This document shows positions 33,863-43,110 of a DNA stretch of 64,000 bases, piece after piece (within the stretch, counting starts at the first letter, position 1; the number at the start of each line of letters is the position of its first letter). The stretch comes from Polaromonas sp. C04 (GTDB lineage: Bacteria > Pseudomonadota > Gammaproteobacteria > Burkholderiales > Burkholderiaceae_C): assembly GCF_002002705.1 (NCBI RefSeq), contig NZ_MUNS01000041.1, positions 124,001 to 188,000 of the forward strand. The letters run 5' to 3'. The translations under genes were made by a program, and so were the position numbers. The notes under the pieces were generated by a model. It was not told the DNA's origin. It worked only from the letters and a program-made list of their open reading frames with translations, and searched no databases.

Positions 33863-35053
33863 TTACCCCTGTAAAACAGATTTACCAATGATCAGCTGCT
33901 GCACCTCGGTGGCGCCTTCGTAGATACGCAGCGAGCGGATGTCGCGGTACAGACTCTCCACCTTGACGCCGACCTTCACGCCCAGGCCGCCGTGCAGCTG
34001 CAGCGCCATGTCGATCACGCGCTGGGCGTTCTCGGTCGCCGTCATCTTGGCCATGGCGGCTTCCATCGTGACGCGCACGCCACCCCGCTTTTCGCCCTCG
34101 TCGCGCAGCCAGGCGGCGCGGTAGGTCAGCAGCGCGGCCGCATCGACCAGCGCCGCCATCTCGCCAAGCCTGGCCTGCGTGAGCTGGAAGTCGGCCAGCG
34201 TCTGGCCGAACATCTTGCGTTGTTTTGCGTGCGACACGGCCTCAAACAGCGCGCGCCGCGCCATACCCAGCGCGGCGCCCGCCACGGACGCGCGGAAGAT
34301 GTCCAGCGTTTGCATGGCGAGCTTGAAGCCGCCGTTCAGGGCGCCGAGTTGCGCGCTCGCGGGAATGGTGCACTGGTCGAACTTGAGCGTGGCCAGCGGA
34401 TGCGGCGCCATCACGGCGATGTGCTCCGACGTGTCCAGCCCTGGGGTGGCGGCATCGACGATGAAGGCGGTGATGCCGCGCGTGCCGGCCGCAACATCGG
34501 TCTTGGCGAAGACGCAGTAGAAGTCGGCGATACCGCCGTTGCTGATCCAGGTCTTGGTGCCGTTCAAGATATAGGAGTCAAATACGCCTTCAGCCCTTGT
34601 TGGGTCTGCGCAAGTAGCTTCTGTTTTCATAGCGCCCGCGTCGGAGCCGGCATCGGGCTCGCTCAGCGCAAAGGCGGCGATCTTGTCGCCCCGGGCCACC
34701 GCGGGCAGATAGGCTGCCTGCTGCGCCGGAGAGCCCGCCAGCGTGATGGCGCCACTGCCCAGGCCCTGCATGGCAAAGGCAAAGTCGGCCAGTGGCGAGT
34801 GGAATGCCAGGGTCTCGCGCAGGATCACCAGCGCGCGCGAGTCGAGCCGCTCCAGCGCGCCGCCGTGCTTGGCCGGCACGCAGTAGCGCAGCCAGCCGTG
34901 CGCGCCGAGCAGCGCGACCCACTCCTTGCAGGCGCGCCGGTCGTCCGACTCGTCCACGCGCTGCTGCGGCGCCCAGTCCGCCAGGCGTTCGCCCAGCGCG
35001 CGGTGCGCGTCGTCGAAAAACGGCAGCGCCAAATGTTGTGTGGGAGATCTCAT
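33863..35053 (-). CDS. Acyl-CoA dehydrogenase
   Basis: FAD-dependent alpha,beta-dehydrogenation of an acyl-CoA. The 396-residue protein has [30 protein letters not shown], the central [16 protein letters not shown] and the C-terminal [19 protein letters not shown] with [13 protein letters not shown]. Between SDAGAM and ILNGTKTW it carries a stretch encoded by a dispersed repeat (34591-34633). In this operon it would act on a ring-opened or reduced CoA intermediate. Confidence 0.9.
   Translation of the reverse strand: MRSPTQHLALPFFDDAHRALGERLADWAPQQRVDESDDRRACKEWVALLGAHGWLRYCVPAKHGGALERLDSRALVILRETLAFHSPLADFAFAMQGLGSGAITLAGSPAQQAAYLPAVARGDKIAAFALSEPDAGSDAGAMKTEATCADPTRAEGVFDSYILNGTKTWISNGGIADFYCVFAKTDVAAGTRGITAFIVDAATPGLDTSEHIAVMAPHPLATLKFDQCTIPASAQLGALNGGFKLAMQTLDIFRASVAGAALGMARRALFEAVSHAKQRKMFGQTLADFQLTQARLGEMAALVDAAALLTYRAAWLRDEGEKRGGVRVTMEAAMAKMTATENAQRVIDMALQLHGGLGVKVGVKVESLYRDIRSLRIYEGATEVQQLIIGKSVLQG
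34591..34633 (+). repeat. 43-bp dispersed element, copy inside the acyl-CoA dehydrogenase gene
   Basis: Begins CAGCCCTTGTTGGG, has the central TGCGCAAGTAGCT block also seen at 58597-58640, and ends CATAGC. It is read antisense to its orientation, in frame, as part of the loop [14 protein letters not shown] between two conserved motifs. Confidence 0.75.
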
Positions 35054-35109
35054 CTTAGTTGCTCCACCGCGCCTGGCGTGAGCCGCGACGCATGAAACCG
35101 GCGCAACCA

Positions 35110-35197
35110 GATGCCAGGGATACTGCGGAACCGGCTTTGCCGGGCCGCTGGCATCGCACCCTTGAGGGGGAGGCGCCGCAGGCGCTTCGGGGGTGTT
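35110..35197. repeat. Intergenic repeat block in the aromatic operon
   Basis: The 149-bp gap between the enoyl-CoA hydratase and acyl-CoA dehydrogenase genes holds GATGCCAG/CTGGCATC arms (35110-35117, 35148-35155). A second palindromic block (CACCCTTGAGGGGG to TTCGGGGGTG, 35158-35197) sits around a GGCGCC core. The rest of the operon is tightly packed, so this looks like an inserted repeat rather than a promoter. Confidence 0.6.
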
Positions 35198-35202
35198 TCA
35201 TT

Positions 35203-36057
35203 TCAGTCTCCACCGAACACGGGTTTTTGCTTCGCCGCAAACGCCTCATAGGCGCGCCGGAAGTCGTGCGTCTGCATGCAGATCGCCTGGGCTTGCGCCT
35301 CGGCCTCGATCGCCTGCTCGATCGTCATGGCCCATTCCTGCTGCAGCATGGTTTTGGTCATGGCGTGCGCAAAGGTGGGTCCTTGCGCCAACTCGCGTGC
35401 CATCGCCTGCGCCTGGGGCAGCAGGTCGCCTGGGGCGTGCAGCGTGTTGAAGAAGCCCCAGGCCAGTCCTTCGGTGGCCGTCATGGCGCGGCCCGTGAAC
35501 AGCAGTTCGCTGGCGCGGCCCTGGCCGATCACGCGCGGCAGCAGGGCGCAGGCGCCCATGTCGGCACCGGCCAGGCCGACGCGCGTGAACAGGAACGCGG
35601 TTTTGGCCTGTGCCGTGCCGTAGCGCAGGTCGCAGGCCAGCGCCATCATGGCGCCCGCGCCGGCGCAGATGCCGTCGATCGCGCCGATCACCGGCTGCGG
35701 GCAGTTGCGCATGGCCTTGACCAGGTCGCCCGTCATGCGCGTGAACTCCAGCAGCTCGGGCATGCTCATCTTGGTGAGCGGGCCGATGATCTCGTGCACG
35801 TCGCCGCCCGAGCAGAAGTTGCCGCCCGCGCCGGTGACCACGACCGCCTTGACGTCGGTCGCGGATTTGAGTGCGTGGAACAGGTCGCGCAACTCGGCGT
35901 AGGACTCAAACGTCAGCGGGTTCTTGCGCTCGGGCCGATTGAGCGTGAGTGTGCCGACGCCGGCGTCGAACTGCCAGGCAAAGTGCCGGGCCACGTAGTG
36001 GGCCAGCGGGTTGAACTGGGCGCGCATGGGATTGCCCGCGACTATGTAGTGCTTCAT
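35203..36057 (-). CDS. Enoyl-CoA hydratase/isomerase family protein
   Basis: Crotonase-fold enzyme that hydrates an enoyl-CoA. 284 residues with the oxyanion-hole motifs [11 protein letters not shown] and [22 protein letters not shown]. The start at 36057 overlaps the marR stop as ATGA. A second ATG at 36027 is possible and would shorten the N-terminus by ten residues. It belongs to the aromatic-CoA operon. Confidence 0.9.
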   Translation of the reverse strand: MKHYIVAGNPMRAQFNPLAHYVARHFAWQFDAGVGTLTLNRPERKNPLTFESYAELRDLFHALKSATDVKAVVVTGAGGNFCSGGDVHEIIGPLTKMSMPELLEFTRMTGDLVKAMRNCPQPVIGAIDGICAGAGAMMALACDLRYGTAQAKTAFLFTRVGLAGADMGACALLPRVIGQGRASELLFTGRAMTATEGLAWGFFNTLHAPGDLLPQAQAMARELAQGPTFAHAMTKTMLQQEWAMTIEQAIEAEAQAQAICMQTHDFRRAYEAFAAKQKPVFGGD

Positions 36058-36530
36058 GTGATCTCCAGAAAATCGGTACTGACGTGGTCCTTGACCTTGC
36101 CCAGCAGCCTGTGCAGCGTGGCGATTTCTTTGGCGCCCAGGCTCGCGAAAGCGTCCACGATCCAGCCCTCGTGCCGCTGCGCCATCTCGTGGAACTGCTT
36201 GCGGCCCTTGGGCGTCATGCGCACCAGGAAGGCGCGGCGGTCGCCGGCCACCTCGAGCCGCTCCACCAGGCCCTCGGCCACCAGCTGGTCGGTGATGCCG
36301 GTGACGTTGCCGCCCGTGACCATCATGCGGCGCGACAGCTCATTCATCTTCATGCCGCCCTCCGTGCGTTCCAGCTGGGCCATCAGGTCGAAGCGGGGCA
36401 GGGTGGTGTCGAACTGCTCGCGCAGGCCGCTGCGCACCTGCTTTTCGATCAGCTGCGTGCAGGTCAACAGGCGCAGCCACAGGCGCAGCGCTTCGGGGTG
36501 TTCACTGTGGGCGCGTGCTTCGAGGTCCAT
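36054..36530 (-). CDS. MarR-family transcriptional regulator
   Basis: A 158-residue winged-helix dimer likely to repress the surrounding operon until an aromatic acid or its CoA ester binds, as MarR-type BadR/HcaR-like regulators do. Visible parts are the recognition-helix region [20 protein letters not shown] and the wing [22 protein letters not shown]. It lies between the monooxygenase and hydratase genes and overlaps the hydratase start by four bases. Confidence 0.9.
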   Translation of the reverse strand: MDLEARAHSEHPEALRLWLRLLTCTQLIEKQVRSGLREQFDTTLPRFDLMAQLERTEGGMKMNELSRRMMVTGGNVTGITDQLVAEGLVERLEVAGDRRAFLVRMTPKGRKQFHEMAQRHEGWIVDAFASLGAKEIATLHRLLGKVKDHVSTDFLEIT

Positions 36531-36548
36531 GATTCAGTCTTTCAGTTG

Positions 36549-36565
36549 CTATTAATTTAATAGCT
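36549..36565 (-). repeat. 17-bp AT-rich repeat (pair of 50162-50178)
   Basis: AGCTATTAAATTAATAG read on the minus strand is identical to 50162-50178 on the plus strand. It fills the short gap between the fused monooxygenase stop and marR. The TATTAAATTAATA core is nearly palindromic. Confidence 0.75.
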
Positions 36566-36570
36566 GTAAG

Positions 36571-39009
36571 TCAATGTATCTCAAGGGCTGCAGCCTGTTT
36601 TTGCTTGAGAACTTCGCGGTACAGCTGATCGCGCCCGCTCAGGTACTGCTTGGGCCAGTCGACCGCGCGGCTTTGCAGTTTGGCGGCTTCATGCAGCGTC
36701 CAGGCCGGGTCCGCCAGATGCGGGCGCGCAATCGCGCACAGATCGGCGCGGCCGGCCGCGATGATGCTGTTGGCGTGGTCGGCCTCGGTGATGGCGCCGA
36801 CCGCGATGGTCTGGATGCCCACCTCGTTGCGGATGCGGTCCGCAAACGGGGTCTGGTACATGCGCCCATACACCGGTTTGGCCTGGCGCGTGGTCTGGCC
36901 CGAAGATACGTCGATGAAGTCGCAGCCCGCCGCCTTGAACAGGCGCGCGATCTGCACCGCGTCGTCGCCCGTGATGCCGCCCGGCGCCCAATCGTGCGCT
37001 GAAATGCGCACACTCATGGGCAGGTGCGCGGGCCAGGCCGCGCGCATGGCACGGAACACTTCGAGCGGGTAGCGGCAACGGTTCTCCAGGCCGCCGCCGT
37101 ACTCGTCGCTGCGCCGATTCGTCAGCGGCGTGATGAAGCTCGACAGCAAATAGCCGTGCGCGCAGTGCAGCTCCAGCCAGTCGAAGCCGGCCGCGGCCGC
37201 GCGCCGGGTGCTGTCGACAAACTGCCGGGTGAGCAGATCCATGTCGGCGCGTGTCATGGCGTGCGGCGTCTGGTTCTGCGCGCCATAGGGCACGGCGCTG
37301 GCGCCCAGCAGCGGCCAGTTCGGCGCTGCATCGGGGCGCCCTGCGGGCGCGGGCAGCGGCTCGTCGGTGGTTTCCCAGCCCAGCTGCGTGGAACCCTTGG
37401 GACCGCTGTGGCCGAGCTGCATGCCGATCTTGGCGCTGCTCTGGCCGTGCACGAAATCGACGATGCGCTTGAACGCGGCCTCTTGCGTGTCGTTCCACAG
37501 CCCGGTGCAGCCGGGCGTGATGCGGCCCTCGGGCGTCGGGCTGGTCATCTCGACAAACACCAGGCCGGCGCCGCCCAGCGCTCGTGCGCCCAGGTGCACG
37601 AGGTGGAAGTCCTGCGGCACGCCGTCCACCGCGCTGTACATGGCCATGGGCGAGCACACGATGCGGTTTTTCAGTTCCAGTTCGCGCACCTGGAGCGGCA
37701 GCAGCATCGGCGGTACGGGATGGCCCCCACGCTCAGCAAAGTTGCCTGCTGCGCTGCCCCCCGAGGGGGCTACCCCGCCTTGGGACGGCCCGGCGTCGGG
37801 GTGGCCGCCCGCCAGCCAGGCTTCGTAGCCTTCGAGCCACTTCGCATCGCGCAGGCGCAGGTTCTCGTGGCTGATGCGCTGCGAGCGCGTGAGCAGCGAG
37901 TAGGCGAACTGCTCCACCTCCATGCCCGTGTAGCGGTTCACGTTCTCGAACCATTCGGTCGAGTTGCGCGCGGCGTTCTGGATCTTGAGCACCTCGACGC
38001 TGCGGCGCGCCTCGTAGCCCTGCAGCACCGCCGCCAGATCCTGGTGGGTGGAGAAGGCGCCGGCGTGCGCGCTGAACTCGTGCGCCAGGTCGATTGCATC
38101 CTCCAGCGCAAGCTTGGTGCCGCTGCCGATCGAGAAATGCGCGGTATGCGCAGCGTCACCCATCAGCACCACCGGCACCGGCGCGCCGCCTTCCTGCTTC
38201 TGCACCCAGTGCACCCAGTGCTCGCACACCACGCGCGGAAAGCGGATCCAGATGGCCGAGCCGCGCAGGTGTGTGGCGTTGCTCACCAGCGCGTGGCCGT
38301 CCAGGTATTTGGCGAACAGCCGCTGGCAGAACGCAATCGCCTCCTCCTGCGGCATGGTGTCCAGTCCGTGCGCCTTCCAGACCGCCTCGGGCGTTTCCAC
38401 GATGAAGGTGGAGGTGCTGTCGTCGAACTTGTAGGCGTGGGCCTGGAACCAGCCGTGTTCGGTCTGCTCGAAGGCGAAGGTGAAGGCGTCGAAGGTCTTT
38501 TTCGTGCCGAGCCAGACAAAGCGGCACTGGCGCGTGTCGATGTCGGGCTGGTAGGTGTCGGCGTAGCGCGTGCGGATGCGGCTGTTCAGGCCGTCGCTGG
38601 CGATCACCAGGTCGGCCTGGTATTGCTGCGCCAACGCCTGGTCGTCGGTGACGTCGGTTTCGAACACCAGCTCCACGCCCAGCGCCAGGCAGCGCTCCTG
38701 CAGGATGTTGAGCAGCCGCTTGCGCCCGATGCCGCAAAAGCCGTGGCCGCCCGAGCGCACGCTGCGGCCCTTGAAAAACACCTCGATGTCGTCCCAGTGG
38801 TTGAAGGCGTCGCCGATCAGCCGGGCCGAGACCGCGTCGGCCGCCCGCAGGTTGCCCAGCGTCTGGTCGGACAGCACCACGCCCCAGCCGAAGGTGTCGA
38901 ACGGGCGGTTGCGTTCGACTACGGTGATGCGGTGCTGCGGGTCTTGCTGCTTCATCAGCAGTGCGAAGTAGAGGCCGGACGGGCCGCCGCCGATGCATAG
39001 GATATTCAT
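36571..39009 (-). CDS. Fused FAD monooxygenase / NADH:flavin oxidoreductase, 2-aminobenzoyl-CoA monooxygenase/reductase-like
   Basis: An 812-residue two-domain enzyme. The N-terminal half (1-400) is an aromatic FAD hydroxylase with [26 protein letters not shown] and [16 protein letters not shown]. The C-terminal half (430-812) is an old-yellow-enzyme fold with [34 protein letters not shown] and [13 protein letters not shown]. This fusion matches 2-aminobenzoyl-CoA monooxygenase/reductase of Azoarcus evansii, which hydroxylates and then reduces the ring. Similar proteins are also named salicylyl-CoA 5-hydroxylase/oxidoreductase. Start at 39009; a longer frame to 39222 has no family match. The interdomain linker is encoded by a repeat element. 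Confidence 0.85.
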   Translation of the reverse strand: MNILCIGGGPSGLYFALLMKQQDPQHRITVVERNRPFDTFGWGVVLSDQTLGNLRAADAVSARLIGDAFNHWDDIEVFFKGRSVRSGGHGFCGIGRKRLLNILQERCLALGVELVFETDVTDDQALAQQYQADLVIASDGLNSRIRTRYADTYQPDIDTRQCRFVWLGTKKTFDAFTFAFEQTEHGWFQAHAYKFDDSTSTFIVETPEAVWKAHGLDTMPQEEAIAFCQRLFAKYLDGHALVSNATHLRGSAIWIRFPRVVCEHWVHWVQKQEGGAPVPVVLMGDAAHTAHFSIGSGTKLALEDAIDLAHEFSAHAGAFSTHQDLAAVLQGYEARRSVEVLKIQNAARNSTEWFENVNRYTGMEVEQFAYSLLTRSQRISHENLRLRDAKWLEGYEAWLAGGHPDAGPSQGGVAPSGGSAAGNFAERGGHPVPPMLLPLQVRELELKNRIVCSPMAMYSAVDGVPQDFHLVHLGARALGGAGLVFVEMTSPTPEGRITPGCTGLWNDTQEAAFKRIVDFVHGQSSAKIGMQLGHSGPKGSTQLGWETTDEPLPAPAGRPDAAPNWPLLGASAVPYGAQNQTPHAMTRADMDLLTRQFVDSTRRAAAAGFDWLELHCAHGYLLSSFITPLTNRRSDEYGGGLENRCRYPLEVFRAMRAAWPAHLPMSVRISAHDWAPGGITGDDAVQIARLFKAAGCDFIDVSSGQTTRQAKPVYGRMYQTPFADRIRNEVGIQTIAVGAITEADHANSIIAAGRADLCAIARPHLADPAWTLHEAAKLQSRAVDWPKQYLSGRDQLYREVLKQKQAAALEIH
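37722..37795 (+). repeat. Dispersed GC repeat forming the linker of the fused monooxygenase
   Basis: Contains GCTGCCCCCCGAGGGGGC and ends CTTGGGACGGCCCGGCG, with CCCCCACGCTC near the start. The same blocks in the same order, inverted, are at 42062-42136 beside livF. In the protein it encodes the Gly/Pro/Ser-rich stretch at about residues 405-429 that joins the two domains. Confidence 0.75.
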
Positions 39010-39125
39010 GGAAGAATAGTTTAGGCTTAAATTAAAAAATGTCAAACTGCCGATCTGGAAGATGTGACGGGATGTGAATGGCCGTCGCGGGTTGACGAGA
39101 ATGGTTTTCGAGCCAAAATCAACGC
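39010..39125. promoter_or_regulatory. Divergent promoter region between the aromatic operon and cfa
   Basis: 116 bp, markedly AT-rich near 39015-39045 (TTTAGGCTTAAATT then a run of A). TTTAGGCTTAAA is an imperfect palindrome and could be the MarR operator for the aromatic operon. No further gene is present. The assignment rests on position and composition. Confidence 0.45.
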
Positions 39126-40424
39126 ATGCATAGCTTGTTTGAAAAAATCGAGTCCCGCCTGGCGGATTTGCCTGTGCCGGTTGCGCTGCGTTTGCCGGGG
39201 GGGCAGTTGCTGGGTTCCGCACAGTCGCTGGTGACGCTGGCGTTCAACCGGTGGTCGGCCGTAGCCACGTTTGCCAGCGGCAAAATCGGTGCGCTGGCGG
39301 AGGGGTATGTCGAGAATCGGGTTCAGATTGAAGGCAATATGCGCGACCTGATGGCCGTCGCGGCGGGCCTGCTGCCGGGCAACCCCGTGGCGTCCGACAC
39401 GCGCTGGTGGGACGCCCTGCTGCGACGCGCCCGTTCGCGTGCGTCGCACACGCAGGAGCGCGACGCGCGGCAGATCCAGTTCCACTACGATGTCAGCGAT
39501 GACTTCTACTCACTCTGGCTGGACCCGCTGCGGGTGTACTCCTGTGCCTATTTCCGCGACCCCGCGATGACGGTGGCGCAGGCGCAGCAGGCCAAGCTCG
39601 ATCACATTTGCCGCAAGCTGATGCTCAAGCCGGGCGACCGCTTCCTGGACATCGGCGCGGGTTGGGGCGGGCTGCTGATGTGGGCGGCCGAGCATTACGG
39701 GGTCGATGCGACGGGCATCACGCTGTCGAAAAACCAGCAGGCCTACGTGCAGCGCCTGATCGGGGAAAAGGGCTTGCAGGGCCGGGTGCGCATGGAGCTG
39801 CGCGACTACCGCGAGCTCGACGAAGCGCAGCCCTTCGACCGCATTGCCTCGGTGGGCATGGTCGAGCACGTCGGCTACGCCAATTTGCCGGCCTATTTCG
39901 GCAAGATCCAGCGGCTGCTCGCGCCCGGCGGCCTGGCCCTGAACCACGGCATCACGGCCGGCGGCCTGGAGAACGACCGGGTTGGTGCCGGCATGGGGGA
40001 TTTCATCGAAAAATACATCTTCCCCGGTGGCGAACTGGTGCATATCAGCCACATGCTCAGGGTCGCCGCCACGGCGGGCCTGGAGATGGTCGATACCGAG
40101 AATCTGCGGCCCCACTATGCGCGCACGCTGTGGGCCTGGTCGGACGCGCTGGAGCAGCATCTGGACGAGGCGCGCAAGGTGCTGCGGGCAACCAGTGACG
40201 ACACACGGGCCGAGCGCATCCTGCGGGCTTACCGGCTGTACCTCGCGGGCAGCGCCATGGGCTTTGAGCAGGGCTGGGTGTCGCTGCACCAGATGCTGCT
40301 GGCGAACCCCGCGAACGATCTTCCATCTGAGGCGATGAAAGGAGCACAATCCGTCTTCCCGTTTAACCGTGACTACATTTATCGCAGCCATGATTTACAA
40401 ATTCAAGTCCAGAGCGACCGGTGA
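39126..40424 (+). CDS. cfa: Cyclopropane-fatty-acyl-phospholipid synthase family protein
   Basis: SAM-dependent enzyme that adds a methylene bridge to unsaturated acyl chains of membrane phospholipids. 432 residues: a less conserved N-terminal domain, then [18 protein letters not shown], the SAM motif [20 protein letters not shown], and [17 protein letters not shown]. Length is somewhat above E. coli Cfa (382). Its 3' end overlaps the DUF1840 start by 35 bp. Confidence 0.88.
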   Translation: MHSLFEKIESRLADLPVPVALRLPGGQLLGSAQSLVTLAFNRWSAVATFASGKIGALAEGYVENRVQIEGNMRDLMAVAAGLLPGNPVASDTRWWDALLRRARSRASHTQERDARQIQFHYDVSDDFYSLWLDPLRVYSCAYFRDPAMTVAQAQQAKLDHICRKLMLKPGDRFLDIGAGWGGLLMWAAEHYGVDATGITLSKNQQAYVQRLIGEKGLQGRVRMELRDYRELDEAQPFDRIASVGMVEHVGYANLPAYFGKIQRLLAPGGLALNHGITAGGLENDRVGAGMGDFIEKYIFPGGELVHISHMLRVAATAGLEMVDTENLRPHYARTLWAWSDALEQHLDEARKVLRATSDDTRAERILRAYRLYLAGSAMGFEQGWVSLHQMLLANPANDLPSEAMKGAQSVFPFNRDYIYRSHDLQIQVQSDR

Positions 40425-40713
40425 CCTCATCATGCTGGAGCCTGACGGGCGGCGCGTGCTCGAGATCATTGGCAAGACCCCGGGTCCGCAAGGCATCATC
40501 GTGGTGGAGCAGATGCTGCCCGCCGTGGCGGCACTGAATGCGGCCATCGCCAAGGCCGAAGCCGACTTCAAGGCGGCGGCCGAGGCGGCCGGCGGGGTCG
40601 ACAATGTGCCGACGCCGCATGACGCGGTCACGCTGCGCCAGCGCGCCGTGCCGTTCATCGAGATGCTCAAGGAATGCGCGAAGGCGGAGCGGGAGATCGT
40701 CTGGGGCGTGTAG
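40390..40713 (+). CDS. DUF1840 domain-containing protein
   Basis: A 107-residue cytoplasmic protein of unknown role, widespread in Burkholderiales. It opens [20 protein letters not shown], has GIIVVEQMLPAVAALNAAIA, and a helical C-terminal half ending AKAEREIVWGV. It starts inside the last 35 bp of cfa, which implies co-expression. Confidence 0.85.
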   Translation: MIYKFKSRATGDLIMLEPDGRRVLEIIGKTPGPQGIIVVEQMLPAVAALNAAIAKAEADFKAAAEAAGGVDNVPTPHDAVTLRQRAVPFIEMLKECAKAEREIVWGV

Positions 40714-40746
40714 GCCGCCCGGGGCGAAGCTGCTGCTCTACAGCTG

Positions 40747-42000
40747 CTACCGATAGCTGCGCGCGTCCTCGATCACCTTGCCATCGTTCGGCAGGCTGCC
40801 GGGTGCGAGCAGTTGCACATCGCCGCGCAGCTTGGTGACATCGCGGATCGCCTCGCCGATCCTTGCGGCCAGCTCGGGCGGGTTTGACGCGGTTTCCACC
40901 TGCAGCGTCATGCGGTCATGGGCCATCTCGCCGGCCACCACCAGCCGCGCCTTCAGCACCTCGGGAAAGCGCCGGGCGATGTCCGCCACCTGCGCTGGGT
41001 GCACAAACATGCCGCGGACCTTGGTGGTCTGGTCGGCCCGGCCCATCCAGCCCTTGATGCGCGTGTTGGTGCGCCCGCTCGGGCAGGCACCGGGCAGGAT
41101 GGCCGACAGGTCGCCCGTGCCGAAGCGGATCAGCGGGTAGTCCGGGTTCAGCGTCGTGACGATCAGCTCGCCGACCTCGCCCTCGGGCACCGGCTCGCCC
41201 GTGCCGGGGCGCACGATCTCCACGATCACGCCTTCGTCGAGCACCAGTCCCTCGCGCGCCTCGGTCTCGTATGCGATCAGGCCCAGGTCGGCGCTCGCGT
41301 AGCACTGGTAGCCGGCAATGCCGCGCTCGGCCAGCCAGTCGCGCAGGCTCGGTGGAAAGGCCTCGGCCGAGACCAGCGCCTTGCTGACCGTGGGCAGCGC
41401 GATGCCCATCTCGGCCGCCTTGTCCACAATGATCTTCAAAAAACTCGGCGTGCCGATGTAGCCCGCGGGCTTGAGCTCGGCCATGGCCTGCACCTGCTGC
41501 TCGCTCTGGCCGGTGCCGCCCGGAAACACGGTGCAACCCAGTGCATGCGCGCCGCTCTCCATCATCGAGCCTGCCGGCACGAAGTGGTAGCTGAAACAGT
41601 TGTGAATCAACTCGCCCGGCCGAAAACCGGCCGCGAACAGCGCGCGCGCCAGCCGCCAGTAGTCCCGGCGTGTCCCCTCAGGTTCGTAGATGGGCCCAGG
41701 GCTGGCGAACACGCGCGGCATGGCGGCACCGGGCGCCAGAGTGCAAAAACCGCCGAAGACGTCGCCACCCGCCGCGCGCGCGGCCTGCTGCCGCTCCAGC
41801 AACGCGTGCTTGCGGGTCACCGGCAGCCGCGCCAAGGCGGCGCGCGAGGTGACCGCCGCGGCCTGCACGCCTTGCAGGATGCCGGCAAACGCGGCAGAGT
41901 GGGCTTGCGCGTTCGCGACCTGCCGGGGCAGCGCTGCCAGCAGCGCGGCTTCGCGCTCAGTGGGGGTGCGGGTTTCCAGTGTGTCGTAGAAAGAATTCAT
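40747..42000 (-). CDS. Phenylacetate-CoA ligase-family protein (PaaK-like)
   Basis: ANL-superfamily ligase of 417 residues. Visible parts are the AMP-binding-type YIGTPSFLKIIVDKA and YQCYASADLGLIAYETEA segments, RFGTGDLSAIL and the KGWMGRADQTTKVRGMFVHP block of PaaK enzymes. Activates an aryl or acyl carboxylate of unknown identity. It is the last gene of the minus-strand Liv cluster, separated from livF by a repeat. The A3 loop is atypical (FASPGPIYEPEG), so activity should not be assumed. Confidence 0.82.
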   Translation of the reverse strand: MNSFYDTLETRTPTEREAALLAALPRQVANAQAHSAAFAGILQGVQAAAVTSRAALARLPVTRKHALLERQQAARAAGGDVFGGFCTLAPGAAMPRVFASPGPIYEPEGTRRDYWRLARALFAAGFRPGELIHNCFSYHFVPAGSMMESGAHALGCTVFPGGTGQSEQQVQAMAELKPAGYIGTPSFLKIIVDKAAEMGIALPTVSKALVSAEAFPPSLRDWLAERGIAGYQCYASADLGLIAYETEAREGLVLDEGVIVEIVRPGTGEPVPEGEVGELIVTTLNPDYPLIRFGTGDLSAILPGACPSGRTNTRIKGWMGRADQTTKVRGMFVHPAQVADIARRFPEVLKARLVVAGEMAHDRMTLQVETASNPPELAARIGEAIRDVTKLRGDVQLLAPGSLPNDGKVIEDARSYR

Positions 42001-42061
42001 GACGATGGTCGATAGGGTTGGGTGCTTGTGGAGGGTCTATGCAGGGGCGTGATCCGAGCGT

Positions 42062-42136
42062 CGCCGGGCCGCCCCAAGACGGTCGGGGCCCCCTCGGGGG
42101 GCAGCGACCACACGCAGTGAGGGAGCGTGGGGGTCA
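42062..42136 (-). repeat. Dispersed GC repeat next to livF
   Basis: Inverted partner of 37722-37795, sharing CGCCGGGCCG-CCCAAG, CCCCCTCGGGGGGCAGC and GAGCGTGGGGG blocks. It fills most of the 133-bp gap after livF and reaches into its stop codon. Confidence 0.75.
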
Positions 42137-42943
42137 TGCCAGCCAGCGTTTGCGGCGCCTGTAGCTCTTCACGTCCTTGAAGCTCTTGCGCTCACCGCCA
42201 CCGACGCCCAGGTAGAACTCCTTCACGTCCTCGTTGTTGACGAGGTCGCTGGCCGCGCCGTCCATCACCACACGGCCCGACTCCATGATGTAGCCGTAGT
42301 CGGCGTATTTGAGCGCCATGTTGGTGTTCTGCTCGGCCAGCAGGAAGGTGACCTTCTCGCGTTCGTTGAGGTCTTTCACGATGTTGAACACCTCCTCGAC
42401 AATCTGCGGCGCCAGTCCCATGGAGGGCTCGTCGAGCAGCACCATGCTGGGGTTGGCCATCAGGGCCCGGCCGATGGCGCACATCTGCTGCTCGCCGCCC
42501 GAGGTGTAGGCCGCCTGCGAGGTGCGGCGCGTCTTCAGGCGCGGGAAGTAGTTGTAGACCTTCTCCAGGTTGGCCGCGATCTCGGCCTTGTCGCGGCGGG
42601 TATAGGTGCCCGTGAGCAGGTTCTCCTCGATGGTCAGGTGGGCAAAGCAGTGCCGCCCCTCCATCACCTGCACCACACCGCGCTGCACCAGGTCGGCCGG
42701 CGAGAGGTTCTCGATGCGCTCGCCGCGCAGCTCGATCGAGCCCTTGGTGACCTCGCCGCGCTCGCCGCGCAGCAGGTTCGAGATGGCGCGCAGCGTGGTG
42801 GTCTTGCCCGCGCCGTTGCCGCCCAGGATGGCCACGATGCGCCCCTGCGGCACCTGCAGCGAGACGCCCTTGAGCACCAGGATCACATGGTTGTAGATGA
42901 CCTCGATGCCGTTGACGTTGAGAACGATGTTTGGACTGCTCAT
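42134..42943 (-). CDS. livF: Branched-chain-type ABC transporter ATP-binding protein LivF
   Basis: One of two ATPases powering the Liv-type importer encoded alongside. 269 residues with Walker A GGNGAGKTTTLRA, signature TSGGEQQMCAIGRALM and Walker B MVLLDEPSMGLAP. The C-terminal tail (KSYRRRKRWLA) is unusually basic. The start is MSSPNIVLNVNG at 42943; the reading frame extends further up only through a repeat-derived Pro/Gly stretch. Confidence 0.93.
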   Translation of the reverse strand: MSSPNIVLNVNGIEVIYNHVILVLKGVSLQVPQGRIVAILGGNGAGKTTTLRAISNLLRGERGEVTKGSIELRGERIENLSPADLVQRGVVQVMEGRHCFAHLTIEENLLTGTYTRRDKAEIAANLEKVYNYFPRLKTRRTSQAAYTSGGEQQMCAIGRALMANPSMVLLDEPSMGLAPQIVEEVFNIVKDLNEREKVTFLLAEQNTNMALKYADYGYIMESGRVVMDGAASDLVNNEDVKEFYLGVGGGERKSFKDVKSYRRRKRWLA

Positions 42944-42962
42944 GTGGTGTATCCGTGTGAAC

Positions 42963-42998
42963 CAACCGAAAGGCCAGCGTGCTGCCCTTTCGGTTGGC
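42963..42998. repeat. Inverted repeat in the livK-livF gap
   Basis: Twelve-base arms CCAACCGAAAGG and CCTTTCGGTTGG around a 12-base loop. It is the first of several palindromes stacked in this 153-bp gap and could slow or process the mRNA between livK and livF. Confidence 0.65.
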
Positions 42999-43018
42999 GG
43001 CTCGATGGAGCCGCTCTC

Positions 43019-43039
43019 CCTCCCGCTCGGCGGGAGGGG
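43019..43039. repeat. GC palindrome related to the recG/glpK element
   Basis: CCCTCCCGC (43019-43027) and GCGGGAGGG (43031-43039) with a TCG loop and a trailing GGTTGGGGAGGG, the same architecture as 17968-18006 but shorter and intergenic. Confidence 0.7.
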
Positions 43040-43072
43040 GTTGGGGAGGGTGTCGTCAATACCGGCAGGCAC

Positions 43073-43110
43073 TGCCAACCTGATTCGCCGGGCGAATCAG
43101 GATTGGCAGT
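43073..43110 (-). terminator. Hairpin overlapping the livK stop codon
   Basis: CTGCCAA-TGATTCGC pairs with GCGAATCA-TTGGCAG around a short loop; the livK TGA lies inside the stem. It may stabilise the livK mRNA 3' end, as expected for the abundantly made binding protein, or attenuate read-through into livF. There is no T-run, so it is not a classical terminator. Confidence 0.5.

Noticed and set aside
34570-34640. Possible promoter inside the acyl-CoA dehydrogenase gene because of its AT-rich stretch
   Set aside because: The AT-rich stretch is one copy of the dispersed element and is explained by that.
42963-43110. Palindrome cluster considered as a CRISPR array
   Set aside because: The hairpins differ in sequence and spacing, with no regular repeat-spacer unit and no cas genes nearby.
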